DNA of 64,000 nt from Methylomicrobium sp. wino1 (GTDB lineage: Bacteria; Pseudomonadota; Gammaproteobacteria; Methylococcales; Methylomonadaceae): contig NZ_CP024202.1 of the NCBI RefSeq assembly GCF_003932755.1, forward strand, positions 620,001-684,000. The letters are read 5' to 3'. The position numbers and the translations under genes were made by a program. Of this stretch, positions 1 through 9,568 are shown in pieces. Under the pieces are notes generated by a model. The model worked only from the letters and a program-made list of their open reading frames with translations. It ran no database searches and was not told the origin of the DNA. Every line of letters starts with the position of its first letter. Positions within the stretch are counted from its first letter, which is position 1.

Positions 1-1250
1 TCGAGGGTGTCGGCAGGGAATCGTTGATGGTCGATTAGCACATAGCCGCTGCTATCGAAATCGACCATCGCTTCCCCGATTTTGCCTTTCAAATTTTTAT
101 TGCGCGAACCGAAAATAAAGCTGCCGGTGATAAGCAGCGTAGCAAGCAGCATTGCGGCACTCACGGCGATACTCACCGATAATATCGTATTGCTCTGATC
201 GGCCGGGATGGGGCCGTCGAACAGATTCAAGCTGCCCAGCACAAAAGCGATCGCGCCGCCGATACCCAGCACGCCGAAGCCGGCAACGAAATATTCGGCA
301 ATCATCAACGCAATGCCGAACACTAACAGCAATAGAAAACCAAGGTTAACAGGTAAAGTTTGCATGCCAACCAAACCCAGAACCAGGCCGATCGTGCCGA
401 GAATACCGGGAAGGGTTAGGCCCGGAGCGAGCATTTCGATAAAAATCGCGAGTAGTCCCACAGAAATCAACATATGCGCGATCTGCGGATGCGCGACTAG
501 ATTCAAAATATGATCGATAAACCGCGGCGTAATCTGCCGAATTTCATTATCCGAGAATGCCAGTGTAAGCAATTGGCCCTGAAATTGAATTTCACGCCCG
601 TCAGCAGCCATCATCAGATCAGAAAATCCCGGCACCACCAGATCGACCACATTGGCTTCCAAGGCTTCGTCAGCGGAGAGGCTTTCGGCCTCGGAGACGA
701 AACTTTCGGCAACATCCGCATTGCGATTGCGATGCTTGGCGATACCACGCATGAAAGCCCGTGTATCGCTCATTATTTTTTTTGCCATGGTACCTTGTAT
801 CTCGCCGCCATCGCCCGTAACCGGTGATGCGGCACCGACATTCGTGCCGGAATTCATCACCGCAAGGTGCGTGGACAGCAAAATAAATGCACCGGCCGAT
901 GTCGCACTGGCACCGGCAGGACCAACATAGCCGATGACCGGTACCTTAGACTCCGAAATTGCGCGAACCATGTCTCGCGTACTACTCAGTAAGCCTCCCG
1001 GGGTATTGATTCGTAAGATCAGCGCAGCTGCGGAATTGGCTTCTGCTGTTTCGATTGCATGCTCGAGCAAAGCGGATGTGCCCGGATTGATTACTGCATC
1101 TATGTTTACCAAATACGCTGGAGCCGCTGAGCCATTCGGTTTTTTTCCATGCGCCAAGCCGCCTATCCCGACAAGCAGCGATAACAACAGGCAAGCGCCG
1201 ACGAGCATTCGCAACGACTTGATTGAGGGGAGTACACGAAATAAGTTCAT
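1..1250 (-). CDS. NfeD long-form membrane serine protease (partial, 3' end outside window)
   Basis: The frame is open from an ATG at 1250 to the window edge (about 416 codons visible). Translation gives a signal or anchor segment (about residues 13-33), then a ClpP/crotonase-like protease domain with INTPGGLL, the nucleophile region ATSAGAFILLS, and MAKKIMSD, where a Lys of the Ser-Lys dyad is expected. Then comes a block of several membrane helices and the beginning of the C-terminal NfeD OB-fold (KGKIGEAMVDF). Long NfeD proteins are known to cleave stomatin-like partners in membranes. The two SPFH genes directly upstream on the same strand fit that partnership. It is the last gene of the four-gene minus-strand run starting at 3670. 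The C-terminal end is not in the window. Confidence 0.9.
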   Translation of the reverse strand, partial: MNLFRVLPSIKSLRMLVGACLLLSLLVGIGGLAHGKKPNGSAAPAYLVNIDAVINPGTSALLEHAIETAEANSAAALILRINTPGGLLSSTRDMVRAISESKVPVIGYVGPAGASATSAGAFILLSTHLAVMNSGTNVGAASPVTGDGGEIQGTMAKKIMSDTRAFMRGIAKHRNRNADVAESFVSEAESLSADEALEANVVDLVVPGFSDLMMAADGREIQFQGQLLTLAFSDNEIRQITPRFIDHILNLVAHPQIAHMLISVGLLAIFIEMLAPGLTLPGILGTIGLVLGLVGMQTLPVNLGFLLLLVFGIALMIAEYFVAGFGVLGIGGAIAFVLGSLNLFDGPIPADQSNTILSVSIAVSAAMLLATLLITGSFIFGSRNKNLKGKIGEAMVDFDSSGYVLIDHQRFPADTL

Positions 1251-1270
1251 TTAAGAAGTCAACCCGTCAT

Positions 1271-1297
1271 CCTAAAAAGACATCTGCTCTTTTTAGG
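1271..1297. repeat. 27-bp perfect hairpin with TIR-like arms
   Basis: CCTAAAAAGA and TCTTTTTAGG form a perfect 10-bp stem around a 7-nt loop between the second SPFH gene and the long NfeD gene. The arm sequence matches the terminal inverted repeat of the 192-bp element at 12667-12858, so this may be an internally deleted copy. It could also attenuate transcription inside the operon. Confidence 0.6.
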
Positions 1298-1298
1298 A

Positions 1299-2246
1299 TC
1301 ATGCACTTGCCTTGCGTTCAATACGTAAATCGAGCGCTTCCAACAGTTGATTCAAATTGGTCAAATCGGCCGGAAAGATTACCGAAGTCTCGGCATCGGC
1401 CAAATGCGCGATATTATCGATAAACTTTTCCGATAAATTGAGTTTGATGGCTTCCTCGCCGCCCGGCTGAACAACCGCATTACCGATTTTCTCGATGGAT
1501 TCGGCCGTCGCGGTCGCCAAGGCCAAAATTTCGGACGACCTACCTTCGGCTTCGTTGACCAAACGTTGGCGTTCGCCTTCCGACAAATTGATCAGTTCTC
1601 GCATCGTGCCTTCGGAAGTGTTGATCCGGCTTTGCTTGTCGCCTTCGGCTCTGGCCAGAATGGCGCGTTTTTCCCGTTCGGCGGTCACTTGCTTTTCCAT
1701 CGCGCTCTGAACCGTGCTCGGCGGTTTTATATTCTTAATCTCATAACGATGCACATGCACGCCCCACGTTTCACCCGCGGCATTGAGCGTATCGACCACC
1801 GCTTGACTGATCATGTCTCGCTCTTCGAAAGTTTTGTCCAACTCCAACGTGCCAATGACCGAACGGGTCGTGGTCTGCGCCAATTGCATCGCGGCAAACC
1901 GATAATCGGTCACGCCGTAAGTCGCTTTGATCGGGTCTGAAACCGACATATAAATGACGCCGTCGACTTCAACCTGCACCTCGTCCTTGGAAAAGCACTC
2001 TTGCGGCGGAACATCGATGGTTTCTTCGCGCAGGTCCTGGATTGCGGTCACGACATCGATAAACGGGATCAGCACATGAAAACCGGGCCCCAATGTAGCC
2101 TTATACTTGCCTAAACGCTCGACAATCAACGCGGTGCGCGTGGAAACGATGCGTATGGAACGAAACAGCTGAGTAATAATGACAAGAAAAATGACGCCCC
2201 ATACGGCAAAATTAAACAAATCGATTGGACTGACTTCATTATTCAT
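1299..2246 (-). CDS. SPFH/stomatin-like (paraslipin/QmcA type) membrane protein
   Basis: This 315-residue protein has one N-terminal membrane helix (about residues 9-28) followed by a band-7/SPFH domain. Recognisable family segments are RTALIVERLGKYKATLGPG, VDGVIYMSVSDP and a coiled-coil Ala/Glu-rich stretch (EKQVTAEREKRAILARAEGD). Such proteins form large oligomeric cages on the inner membrane that organise lipids and regulate membrane proteases. The start ATG has a purine-rich GGGAGC upstream and overlaps the preceding gene's stop by 4 bp, indicating translational coupling. The protein is a clear paralogue of the next SPFH gene, and the pair is bracketed by short and long NfeD genes. The precise substrate is unknown. 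Confidence 0.92.
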   Translation of the reverse strand: MNNEVSPIDLFNFAVWGVIFLVIITQLFRSIRIVSTRTALIVERLGKYKATLGPGFHVLIPFIDVVTAIQDLREETIDVPPQECFSKDEVQVEVDGVIYMSVSDPIKATYGVTDYRFAAMQLAQTTTRSVIGTLELDKTFEERDMISQAVVDTLNAAGETWGVHVHRYEIKNIKPPSTVQSAMEKQVTAEREKRAILARAEGDKQSRINTSEGTMRELINLSEGERQRLVNEAEGRSSEILALATATAESIEKIGNAVVQPGGEEAIKLNLSEKFIDNIAHLADAETSVIFPADLTNLNQLLEALDLRIERKASA

Positions 2247-3166
2247 TTGTTTGCTCCCATTTTAGCGACGGGCAGGTTTTGATTAAGCGCCGACAGCAAA
2301 CCTTTGATGTGGGCAAGATCGGTAGGCAACACCGACACATTGGCCCCTTTCATGACCTCGCCTGTTCGATCGATAAAATCCTCGACCAAACGCATTTTTA
2401 CCGCCATATCGCCGCCCGGCTTCTTGATGGCCGCCGCAACTTTTTGCAAACCTTCGGCGGAGGCTTCAGCCAGTATGCCAATTTCACTAGCGCGCCCTAA
2501 CGCCTCATTGATGCGTTTTTGTTTTTGACCTTCGGAAAAATTGATCGCCTCCTGGCGATGACCTTCCGATATTAGAATTTTCGACTCTTTTTCCGCCATG
2601 GCTAAGGTAATTTCCGCGCGCTTTTCGCGTTCGGCCTCCATTTGCTTTTCCAAGGTATGCACCACTTGCGCGGAAGGCGAAATATTTTTGATTTCGTAAC
2701 GCATAACCTTGATTCCCCAAGGATCCGAGGCTTTGTCGATTTCTCGTACAATCGCTTCATTCAATTTATCGCGCTCATAAAAGGTATCGCCAAGCGTCAG
2801 CTTACCGATTTCGGAACGCATCGTCGTTTGCGCCAAATTGACGCTGGCCATCTGATAATCGCCGATTCCGTAACTGGCACGTTTGGCATCCATGACTTTC
2901 AAATAGACGATGCCATCGACTGCAACCTGAATATTGTCTCGAGTGATGCAGCTTTGCGCCGGAATATCGAACACTTGCTCGCGAATCTCATGGCGATAGG
3001 CTACCTTGTCCAAGAAGGGCACGACAACATGATATCCCGGTTCCAGAACACATCGAAAATTGCCTAATCGCTCCAAGACGCAAGATTGACGCATCGGTAC
3101 TATAATCAACAGCTTCCAAAAAATGATCCCGGCCAATATGACAAATATCGTAAGGGTAGTAAGCAT
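2243..3166 (-). CDS. SPFH/stomatin-like (QmcA type) membrane protein
   Basis: This 307-residue protein has the same architecture as its downstream neighbour: an N-terminal helix (about residues 3-22), band-7/SPFH core (RQSCVLERLGNF, VDGIVYLKVMDAKRA, NLAQTTMRSEIG) and an Ala/Glu-rich coiled coil (EKQMEAEREKRAEITLAMAE). A good ribosome site (AGGAGT) lies 5 nt before the ATG. It overlaps the next SPFH gene by 4 bp and follows the short NfeD gene by 9 bp, so all are probably one transcript. By family knowledge it is a membrane scaffold that may hetero-oligomerise with the second SPFH protein. That last point is inference. Confidence 0.92.
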   Translation of the reverse strand: MLTTLTIFVILAGIIFWKLLIIVPMRQSCVLERLGNFRCVLEPGYHVVVPFLDKVAYRHEIREQVFDIPAQSCITRDNIQVAVDGIVYLKVMDAKRASYGIGDYQMASVNLAQTTMRSEIGKLTLGDTFYERDKLNEAIVREIDKASDPWGIKVMRYEIKNISPSAQVVHTLEKQMEAEREKRAEITLAMAEKESKILISEGHRQEAINFSEGQKQKRINEALGRASEIGILAEASAEGLQKVAAAIKKPGGDMAVKMRLVEDFIDRTGEVMKGANVSVLPTDLAHIKGLLSALNQNLPVAKMGANK

Positions 3167-3175
3167 AAAGTACTC

Positions 3176-3670
3176 CTATTTTATTGAGTTATTATTAGAG
3201 TCGGTTTCGTTCGTGGTATCGATTGCGTCAACCACCCATACCAGATTTTCGCGAAAAATAATGCGCACCTCGGCCCCAACGTCCAAATTTTGGTCATTAC
3301 GAAAGTTTCTAGCTTTCCAAGTGCTTCCGCGAAACGCAATACGCCCCTCGCCGCCTGCGGGTATAGGCTCGCAGACTTTCGCCAGTGCATCGTAGGCATC
3401 CAGATCTTCATCGGTCTTCCCCTGATCGACTTGTGCGGGAATGAATTTTTGGACTAACCCACGTAGTCCGAAGACCAACATTAGGGAACCGATGAACCAC
3501 ACGGTGAAAGCTTGTATCCAGCCTTCTATCAAACCGGCGTAAAGTAATGCGGAAACCAGCACGGCGCCGAGGCCTAGAAAAAATACTATGCCGCCGGGCA
3601 ACAAAAATTCCAGCACCATTAAGCCAACACCACCGATAAGCCAAATATTTACAATTTCATAGTCTTGCAT
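3176..3670 (-). CDS. Short NfeD-like membrane protein
   Basis: This 164-residue protein has three or four hydrophobic helices in the first 75 residues (WLIGGVGLMVLEFLLPGGIV, then LGLGAVLVSALL) and a C-terminal OB-fold domain typical of NfeD (GRIAFRGSTWKARN, GAEVRIIFRENLVWVV). It matches the short NfeD form, which lacks a protease domain and is normally found beside an SPFH gene (the E. coli YbbJ-QmcA pair). It is the first gene of the minus-strand run and probably carries the operon promoter upstream, but that region is occupied by the MITE-like repeat at 3720-3915. Confidence 0.88.
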   Translation of the reverse strand: MQDYEIVNIWLIGGVGLMVLEFLLPGGIVFFLGLGAVLVSALLYAGLIEGWIQAFTVWFIGSLMLVFGLRGLVQKFIPAQVDQGKTDEDLDAYDALAKVCEPIPAGGEGRIAFRGSTWKARNFRNDQNLDVGAEVRIIFRENLVWVVDAIDTTNETDSNNNSIK

Positions 3671-3719
3671 GGATTGCCCAAAATATGTCGTTTTGTATCG
3701 GTATCTACTTCGCGCCTTC

Positions 3720-3915
3720 TTAGGATTTGCTCATAAATAACTTCCCTATTTTTAGTATAGGGTAGGCAGATTCGGTTGCTCGATTGACAGGTGTCGGCGG
3801 CAGGGAAAGCCGCAGTCAAACCTACACGGATGTATTTACGGCGTCCTGTCAAGCGAGTTACCGAACCCACTACAAAGCTCATAGTTCCAGGAAGTTATTT
3901 GTCACGAAATCCTTA
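3720..3915. repeat. MITE-like element, family A copy 1
   Basis: The ends are imperfect inverted repeats: TTAGGATTTGCTCATAAATA on the left and the reverse complement of TGTCACGAAATCCTTA on the right. The element shares ends and internal segments (TGTCGGCGGCAGGG, GAGTTACCGA, ATAGTTCCAGGAAGTTATTT) with 42590-42872, in opposite orientation, and with partial copies at 17346 and 43905-44094. A 77-codon frame across it is a by-product of the repeat and is not a gene. Confidence 0.7.
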
Positions 3916-4459
3916 TTGAAAAGGAAGGCCTCGCGTGCAATTGATTGTAGTTAAATTTATTCAAAATAGTAGCATATAAACAAATTCTGACGAGAATGAA
4001 CTCGCGGTTTCGCCTCAGGGCGTGAAAGGACCCTATTAAGTCACGGTTGTTACTCGCCAGAAAGAGTGCTGTAAGTCTGTTGCCTTCTGATAACTGGGAA
4101 TGGCGTGCCCTCCATATAGGCGGCAGCTTAAGAAAATAGGAATTGGCGGAATTCAGTTGCCATGAACGGCAGGCCCTGGGGGCCCATACCTTATAGCTGC
4201 CAAGGCAAGATCGGTGTGCACTCCCACGCGGAGCGGTGGGAACAAGAAGAGCCTGAATGTCGGCAGTTTTTAGCCACATGACAGTTTAAATTATTGGCCG
4301 TGTCGTCTAAGAGTAAGGTAAGAAGCGGTCAAAGCCTTTGCGAAAGCAATATTTGGGCGCAATCAATCGAACACAACGAGCTTTCAAAATATATTTCGAG
4401 ATACTTTCCTTCAACACACGCGTACAATGAATACGCTTATTTAACAAAAGGGTAAAACT
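3916..4459. other. Gene-poor gap with repeat-like sequence
   Basis: No convincing gene. An open frame of 125 codons on the minus strand (3902-4279) has no recognisable domain, no ribosome site and a composition typical of translated repeats. It contains a CCCACGCGGAGCGGTGGG-type palindrome near 4222-4240, of the kind dispersed in many proteobacterial genomes. The last 150 bp are AT-rich and probably carry the promoter of the gene at 4460. Confidence 0.5.
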
Positions 4460-4846
4460 ATGAGAATTATAAAATTTGCAGCTTTATTAGTTTTAATGGC
4501 TATTACCGGTCATGCGTGGGCCGAGACCGCCTTCGAATCGACTCAAGACGTCCAAGGCAAGTGGAAACTGGAATATACTAAAAAATCAATCGATGCCAAG
4601 GAAAAGATAAAACGTGAAGATACTTGGGCTTTTAATGACGGAAAAGTCACTATTACGAATATTCCTAGAGAAGGCTCATATTATGATCAATTGCCGGTAA
4701 AATACGTAATAGAGGATGGCAAACTGAAGATTGCCTTGTTGGGCCGTTCCGATCGCTTCGATATTTTTTCGCTAATCGAAAAAGATGAAAAAAGCATGAC
4801 GCTCAAAGGTAAATACGGCGACATTTATTATTTCCAGAAAAAATAG
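4460..4846 (+). CDS. Small secreted protein, lipocalin-like fold possible
   Basis: This 128-residue protein has a clear Sec signal peptide (residues 1-21, cleavage after HAWA). The mature part is about 107 residues of alternating beta-prone segments (VQGKWKLEYTKKS, DTWAFNDGKVTITNIP, MTLKGKYGDIYYF). The GKW motif near the mature N-terminus and the beta-strand pattern resemble small lipocalin-like periplasmic proteins, but I do not recognise the family with certainty. It stands alone between repeat-rich gaps. The start is supported by AAAGGGT upstream of the ATG and by the signal peptide. Confidence 0.75.
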   Translation: MRIIKFAALLVLMAITGHAWAETAFESTQDVQGKWKLEYTKKSIDAKEKIKREDTWAFNDGKVTITNIPREGSYYDQLPVKYVIEDGKLKIALLGRSDRFDIFSLIEKDEKSMTLKGKYGDIYYFQKK

Positions 4847-4942
4847 CTATTTACTATTTGACTGAGCAGTATCGTTATATCGGATAACAATCCAACGTTT
4901 TTCTCAGTCCTCAGCGCCGATCAATATGGGCTTTGTTTAAGA

Positions 4943-5100
4943 CTATGTTTGCGTTGGTAGCTGTAAAGACATCGAAAGCGTAATCCCGGCAAGGATTGCC
5001 GGGATCTAGACCACAAGAGAAGAAAAGCCTCTCGCCACCCATGGCTTCGGGGCCCCGAGAGTCCATATCGGGTCGACGCCGACTATTAACGCAAACATAG
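4943..5100. repeat. Small inverted-repeat element
   Basis: CTATGTTTGCGTT at about 4943 and AACGCAAACATAG ending at 5100 form a 13-14 bp inverted repeat around about 130 bp. Inside is another hairpin (ATCCCGGCAAGGATTGCCGGGAT, near 4983-5005). It looks like a small non-autonomous element. The 90-codon minus-strand frame across it (4911-5183) has no other support. Confidence 0.5.
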
Positions 5101-5287
5101 CCTTGTTTAACGCTGCTTACGATAGAAAAAAAGCCGCACTTCCACACTTCCATTTCGGTTTTCAAAACATACATGAGAACCATAACCGTTTTTTAACCTT
5201 CTCATAAAACTGAAATACGCATCATCTCAACTAACGAGAGGTCATGCCGATAACCCGTTTGCGATCAACTAAAAAGAGGAGTATGTC

Positions 5288-5473
5288 ATGGTAGATTCCG
5301 TCTCGGGCTTGGCCAGTCTAGCCACCCGAATATCCTTGCAGCAAACCGCACTCGATGCCAATGTCGCGGTACTCAATAAAATTAAAGATCAACAAGAAGC
5401 GGAAGGCGAAGCCGTAGTAAAATTGATCGAGTCGACGTCCGCAGCCGAGGGTGGCATCGATGTTTATGTTTAA
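5288..5473 (+). CDS. YjfB-family putative motility-associated small protein
   Basis: This 61-residue protein starts SVSGLASLATRISLQQTALD and continues with an amphipathic helix (NVAVLNKIKDQQEAEGEAVVKLIES). This matches the short YjfB family, found in many bacteria and named for a suggested link to motility. Its biochemical role is unknown. A strong ribosome site (AAAAAGAGGAG) precedes the ATG. There is no flagellar or pilus gene next to it, so context does not help. The family assignment rests on the N-terminal pattern and the length. Confidence 0.7.
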   Translation: MVDSVSGLASLATRISLQQTALDANVAVLNKIKDQQEAEGEAVVKLIESTSAAEGGIDVYV

Positions 5474-6230
5474 AGAAAGCCGTCAATAGCTATACTTTGC
5501 GCGGTTAGATTTTTGTTTTTATGACAATGCTATTTTGCTCAACGCCTAAGAAATAAGGGGTAGACGGCGTCGGGAACTGGCTAAAATTCATTTAAATTAA
5601 TCATACAGGGTTTGACGGCGGCTCCCTGCCACCGACTCCTGTCAGTGGAGCAACCGCAATCTCTTCGGAACCGGCATTTTTACAGCAGATTTTTGCATAT
5701 CGAAAAATTAGATAAGGAATTCGAATTTTCGAACTTTCACAGTAAAGTTTCAGAGTTCGTAATTTGTGGAATTTAACAAGAGAAAAAATGCGAAGTTATT
5801 CACAGTATCTGTGGATAAATTTGTGGACATCTTGTTTGATTAACACTTTATACCGCATAATTATTGATATTGATTCAAATTGTATACAAATTGCACAAAT
5901 TTCATATATATAAATATATATCAATACCTTATACCTATTTTCTCCCTTAAAGATTTAGTAACTAAACTAAGTTTCTGAGCAAGGACTTATCTTTTTCGAA
6001 GGCAAACTCTGTCTGTGGAAAAAAGTGTGAAAACGGTAACGTTTCATAAAAATTACCTTGTAAAAATCAAGATGTATGCTTAGTCGAAAAATTAAAAAAA
6101 TCGACGGCTTTTCCGGTACAGTGATGATCGGAAACAACTCGGCTAGACTCTATTAAGATTCTTACCCGTAGCGTCTCCTTATGTTTGCCTTATATCAATT
6201 CAGTCGTAAGCCGCAGAAATTTAATTTTAA
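5474..6230. other. Long AT-rich gene-free stretch
   Basis: No gene seen over about 750 bp. Around 5545-5660 there is a degraded piece of the dispersed TTGACGGCGGCTCCCTGCC repeat. The rest is AT-rich, with a CACAGTATCTGTG hairpin near 5802. No terminator or RNA fold that I can name. Confidence 0.5.
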
Positions 6231-6260
6231 GCTGCCGACGATCCGTCGATTGTCGGCAGC
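6231..6260 (-). terminator. Probable Rho-independent terminator of the GDPD gene
   Basis: GCTGCCGAC and GTCGGCAGC form a perfect 9-bp stem with a 12-nt loop. Read on the minus strand it is followed by TTAAAATTAAATTT, a U-rich tail. It lies 56 bp past the stop of the phosphodiesterase gene. Confidence 0.65.
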
Positions 6261-6315
6261 ACCTTTAATAGCAAGTCTAAGTTTCGGGCTGTTCCCGGAG
6301 CGGGCTTCTTTTCTG

Positions 6316-7623
6316 TTATTTCAATTTCATGCAGTTTGCATAATAAGTGACGGTCGCGGGCCAATCGGTAAAAATTCCGATAATCCCAACTTGTTTGGCT
6401 AAAACATCCAACATCACCATCGTGTCGCCATCCTTGCCGATACCATCGGTAACGGATTGATAGTAAAAACCGCCTCCGTTTTTCAGCAAGCCCGATCGTT
6501 CCAGAGTCCAAGTAATGATGTCAAGGCCCGCTTCTTTGATTTTTATTGCATAATCAGAAGGTACGATTTGATTTTTAGCATTCAAAGTGACCAACGCCCA
6601 AAGCGGTGGTGCGACAATGTTGACGCCCTCGTGGACTAAGAGCGGCAACCGGGAGATCGCACCCGATAAATCGGCCTCAGTATTCAGGTTTTCCAGAAAA
6701 ACCGCCTTTCTACCGAATTTCGGCTCATTGTCGATCCAGTACAACACATCGTCTAGATTAAAAGACTGTGCATAGACATCCTTGGCTTTAACTCCCGCGG
6801 CTTTGTATTCGTCTATCATTTTTTGCGCGTAGTCTTGCTGTGAGAATCCGTTGAAGGGCATTTCCACACTCGGAGATTTCAATTCCGGTGTCATTTTGGC
6901 GCCCAGCGCTTTGAACAGCTCGATACTTTCGGCGTGGCTCAACACCGTTCCATTGGCGGAATACAGGTCGGTACGCCAATTAGCTGTCGAATTCAGATAT
7001 TCGTCGAGCGTTTTTGCATCCGGGTTTCCGGCATCCATCTTTCCTTTAAGAGTTTTGAATTCAGCGAGCGTAATGTCGCTGGTGCAGCACTTAACGTTAG
7101 CGAACGGTTTGTCGCTGGTGTAGTCGGGCGGGACTGAACAATTGCCGGCGAGTTCGGTCGCAAGAATGTTGGTTGTCGTATGCAGATCGCATTGCGAATG
7201 ACGGCAGACCAATTCCTTGTCCTTAGTAAAGGTTACGTCGCATTCCAAAATACCGGCTCCCATTCTGGCAGCCGCTTCATAGGATTCTTTGGTATGCTCG
7301 GGAAATTGCAGAGCCGCGCCCCGGTGACCGATCGAGAAATCGGTTTTATAAAACGGACCTTCTGAACATTGTTGCAAAGCGGTTTTCAGTTTACCATCGT
7401 CCATGTCCTCGATTAAGAAATAAGGGCGAGGTCCAAGTTGGACGTTGAATTTTTTGTTTTTTCCGTGTTTTATGGGCTGGGTCTTGATCTTATGATGCTT
7501 AGCAGCACTCGCCCCCCTAGCGTTGAATGATGGATTTTTGTCTTTCGAATCGGCTAATACCGATGAGGATAACGATAAGGACAGTAGGGCGGTAACCGCT
7601 ATTGTGTTTAAAATGATGCGCAT
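6316..7623 (-). CDS. Secreted glycerophosphodiester phosphodiesterase
   Basis: This 435-residue protein has a signal peptide ([20 protein letters not shown], cleavage near VLA-DS). The GDPD TIM barrel starts with [20 protein letters not shown], followed by the metal-binding ECDVTFTKD and the second catalytic histidine in [10 protein letters not shown]. Family enzymes hydrolyse glycerophosphodiesters to sn-glycerol-3-phosphate and an alcohol. Export suggests periplasmic phospholipid scavenging. A Cys-rich insertion ([12 protein letters not shown] to VKCCTSD) occurs between the second and third strands, as in long GDPDs. The chosen start has AAGAGGAG 8 nt upstream. An in-frame ATG 7 codons earlier would hide the signal peptide. 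A likely terminator follows. Confidence 0.93.
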   Translation of the reverse strand: MRIILNTIAVTALLSLSLSSSVLADSKDKNPSFNARGASAAKHHKIKTQPIKHGKNKKFNVQLGPRPYFLIEDMDDGKLKTALQQCSEGPFYKTDFSIGHRGAALQFPEHTKESYEAAARMGAGILECDVTFTKDKELVCRHSQCDLHTTTNILATELAGNCSVPPDYTSDKPFANVKCCTSDITLAEFKTLKGKMDAGNPDAKTLDEYLNSTANWRTDLYSANGTVLSHAESIELFKALGAKMTPELKSPSVEMPFNGFSQQDYAQKMIDEYKAAGVKAKDVYAQSFNLDDVLYWIDNEPKFGRKAVFLENLNTEADLSGAISRLPLLVHEGVNIVAPPLWALVTLNAKNQIVPSDYAIKIKEAGLDIITWTLERSGLLKNGGGFYYQSVTDGIGKDGDTMVMLDVLAKQVGIIGIFTDWPATVTYYANCMKLK

Positions 7624-7779
7624 TGAGTCTCTCCTCTTAGTCATTTGGGATGCCGCTTAATTCCGGCAAAACGACTCTATACGCATTGGGTTTCAAAATA
7701 ATGTCCTTTCCATGACCGTTTTGTTAAATCAGTATTTGTAAGTGCCGGTTGAATTCGGGTAACGTTTTATATCCCTTTT

Positions 7780-8559
7780 TCATCGTTTCCTTATTAATTG
7801 CGCAACCCAATCCTGCATTTGCGTCGCTACCCATTCGCCATCGTCAAGGGTCAAATCATGTCCCGCTCTTAGATGGCTGCGAAATTCTAAATCCCATTTA
7901 TTTTTTATGGCTACAGTACAAGAAGGCGATACCAGACGATCGCCCTGCCCGTTCAATAACAAAATCGGACGTTGTGGATTGCTGTTGCTCGGCTTATAAG
8001 TGGCTGCCGCGACAATTTGTCGTAAAGCATTTTTAGTGGAAATCGGTCGCGCTTTTTGTATCCGCGCCCATTCATCGATGATCGCTTCATAACGATCTTT
8101 TCGATTACTAACCAAACGAACAATGCGGGATTCTCGTCGAAAAATATCGCGCGTCATCGCCAATTCGGCAAAATCGCGATAACTTTGCCGGCGCAAGCGC
8201 ATATAAAAGGGACTTAGATCGGCAAAGCTGGTATTCATCAAAACCTCGCCGGCAATGTCTTCAGGATGACGGCTCAACCATTCCCAGGCAACCATCGCGC
8301 CGAGCGAAAGTCCCAGAACGGAGACAGGCTTTTCCAGCAAGCCTTTCGCGAGTGCGTCACCACGAACACTTTCTACTATCGCTCGTATCGAACAAGGACT
8401 GGCCTTTCGATAATAGCAACCTGTGCCCGGCAAATCGATCAAGCTGATACGGGATGCCGGAAATGCATCTTGCAATAGCGGTACAAAATCGCCCCAATGC
8501 GTGGACTCCCTAGCCAAGCCTCTAAGCAGAATCCAATGTTTTCCGATCGCCTCATCCAT
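7780..8559 (-). CDS. Alpha/beta hydrolase
   Basis: This 259-residue protein has an alpha/beta hydrolase fold. It begins WILLRGLARESTHWGDFVPLL, with the nucleophile elbow GLSLG (VSVLGLSLGAMVAWEWL), a likely acid in LLNGQGDRLVSP and the catalytic His in RAGHDLTLDDG. The oxyanion segment reads LRGLARE rather than HG, typical of a poorly characterised esterase-like group. There is no signal peptide. Its start overlaps the stop of the upstream carboxypeptidase-like gene by 8 bp, so the two are probably co-translated. The substrate is unknown. Confidence 0.88.
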   Translation of the reverse strand: MDEAIGKHWILLRGLARESTHWGDFVPLLQDAFPASRISLIDLPGTGCYYRKASPCSIRAIVESVRGDALAKGLLEKPVSVLGLSLGAMVAWEWLSRHPEDIAGEVLMNTSFADLSPFYMRLRRQSYRDFAELAMTRDIFRRESRIVRLVSNRKDRYEAIIDEWARIQKARPISTKNALRQIVAAATYKPSNSNPQRPILLLNGQGDRLVSPSCTVAIKNKWDLEFRSHLRAGHDLTLDDGEWVATQMQDWVAQLIRKR

Positions 8560-9568
8560 ACCAAAGACCTAATGCTTTATTTATATTATGTTGTTTTTGT
8601 TGCTGATTAAGCTTTGCCCAATGTTCCGGATATAATAAACTTCGTTGTAGAAAGTCGAACAGCATGAAATGCCGCCTTAGAATTCTCTCCCGGCGATGCG
8701 GTAAAATCGGATGAAACAACCCGTGTTTCTGAAAGAGATGCATCGGGTTTTTGCGCAACCAAATCCATGACCCCATCTCCAGCGTAAACGGAAGAAATAG
8801 CCGCTCGGTACCAAACCTTTCAATGAACTCATCGAATAAGTAATCCCACAAATCGCCATTAATCACGTATTCCTTGCAAGTCGGCTCAATCGTGTAAATA
8901 TGATGCGGATAACAACGGTCATAGCGTTCCTTTAAGGCCACGGTTTCTGCAATAAAAGTAAAAGGCGTTTTTTTTGATGCATACGGAAACCACAAGCGAT
9001 CCCGAACACCGAACCCCGAGTGCAAATCAAGCGCAATCGATAAGGGCGAGTTGAAAAGGTGGCGCTCAACGACGCTACACAAAGCTTGCGCTTCCAGCTC
9101 CATTGTCACTTTATTACCTCGATACCAAGGCAGTCGGGCCGAGATTCGATGCCCGCTATATAATCGGCGTTTGCCCGAGCTCTCGGCGGGTGAGTTGCGC
9201 ATTAAATCGACGCCGTTGCCATTACAACGAGTACCGAGATAAACTCCGACCGGATTTACGATGGGCACGAATACCAATCGCAATTGCTCGAGGCGGGTCA
9301 GCAACTCACGATCCCAATCCAGCAATTGGGCGACGGTTTGAAGGTAAGACAAGATTACCTCGGAACCGATTTTTTCGAGCCCATGCACACCGCCGAAAAA
9401 ACCCAGAACGGGCACATCAGGCCCTGCCGCTCCGATGCTGATGCAATGTATCGGAAACTCAAGCTCCCGACATTGAATCCGCGCAATCACCTCTGTTTGG
9501 GCCCGTGTACCGAGTTGATCAATAATACGTTCTAATTGGTCGAGTTCAGGGAATTTAACTCCGGTCAT
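8552..9568 (-). CDS. M14-family zinc carboxypeptidase-like protein
   Basis: This 338-residue protein shows the M14 signature: zinc ligands in GVHGLEKIGSE (HxxE) and a third in ALDLHSGFG, substrate-binding NPVGVYLG and RNS segments, and a candidate catalytic Glu in TLEMGSW. The family includes peptidases that trim peptidoglycan or protein tails and desuccinylase-like enzymes. No signal peptide is visible. I chose the ATG at 9568. A TTG 3 codons upstream is possible. It forms a two-gene unit with the alpha/beta hydrolase downstream (8-bp overlap), which hints at sequential hydrolysis of one substrate, but that is inference. Confidence 0.85.
   Translation of the reverse strand: MTGVKFPELDQLERIIDQLGTRAQTEVIARIQCRELEFPIHCISIGAAGPDVPVLGFFGGVHGLEKIGSEVILSYLQTVAQLLDWDRELLTRLEQLRLVFVPIVNPVGVYLGTRCNGNGVDLMRNSPAESSGKRRLYSGHRISARLPWYRGNKVTMELEAQALCSVVERHLFNSPLSIALDLHSGFGVRDRLWFPYASKKTPFTFIAETVALKERYDRCYPHHIYTIEPTCKEYVINGDLWDYLFDEFIERFGTERLFLPFTLEMGSWIWLRKNPMHLFQKHGLFHPILPHRRERILRRHFMLFDFLQRSLLYPEHWAKLNQQQKQHNINKALGLWYG

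Noticed and set aside
3902-4279. 125-codon minus-strand open frame in the gap before the secreted protein
   Set aside because: It translates dispersed palindromic sequence, with no domain, no ribosome site and repeat-like residue usage.
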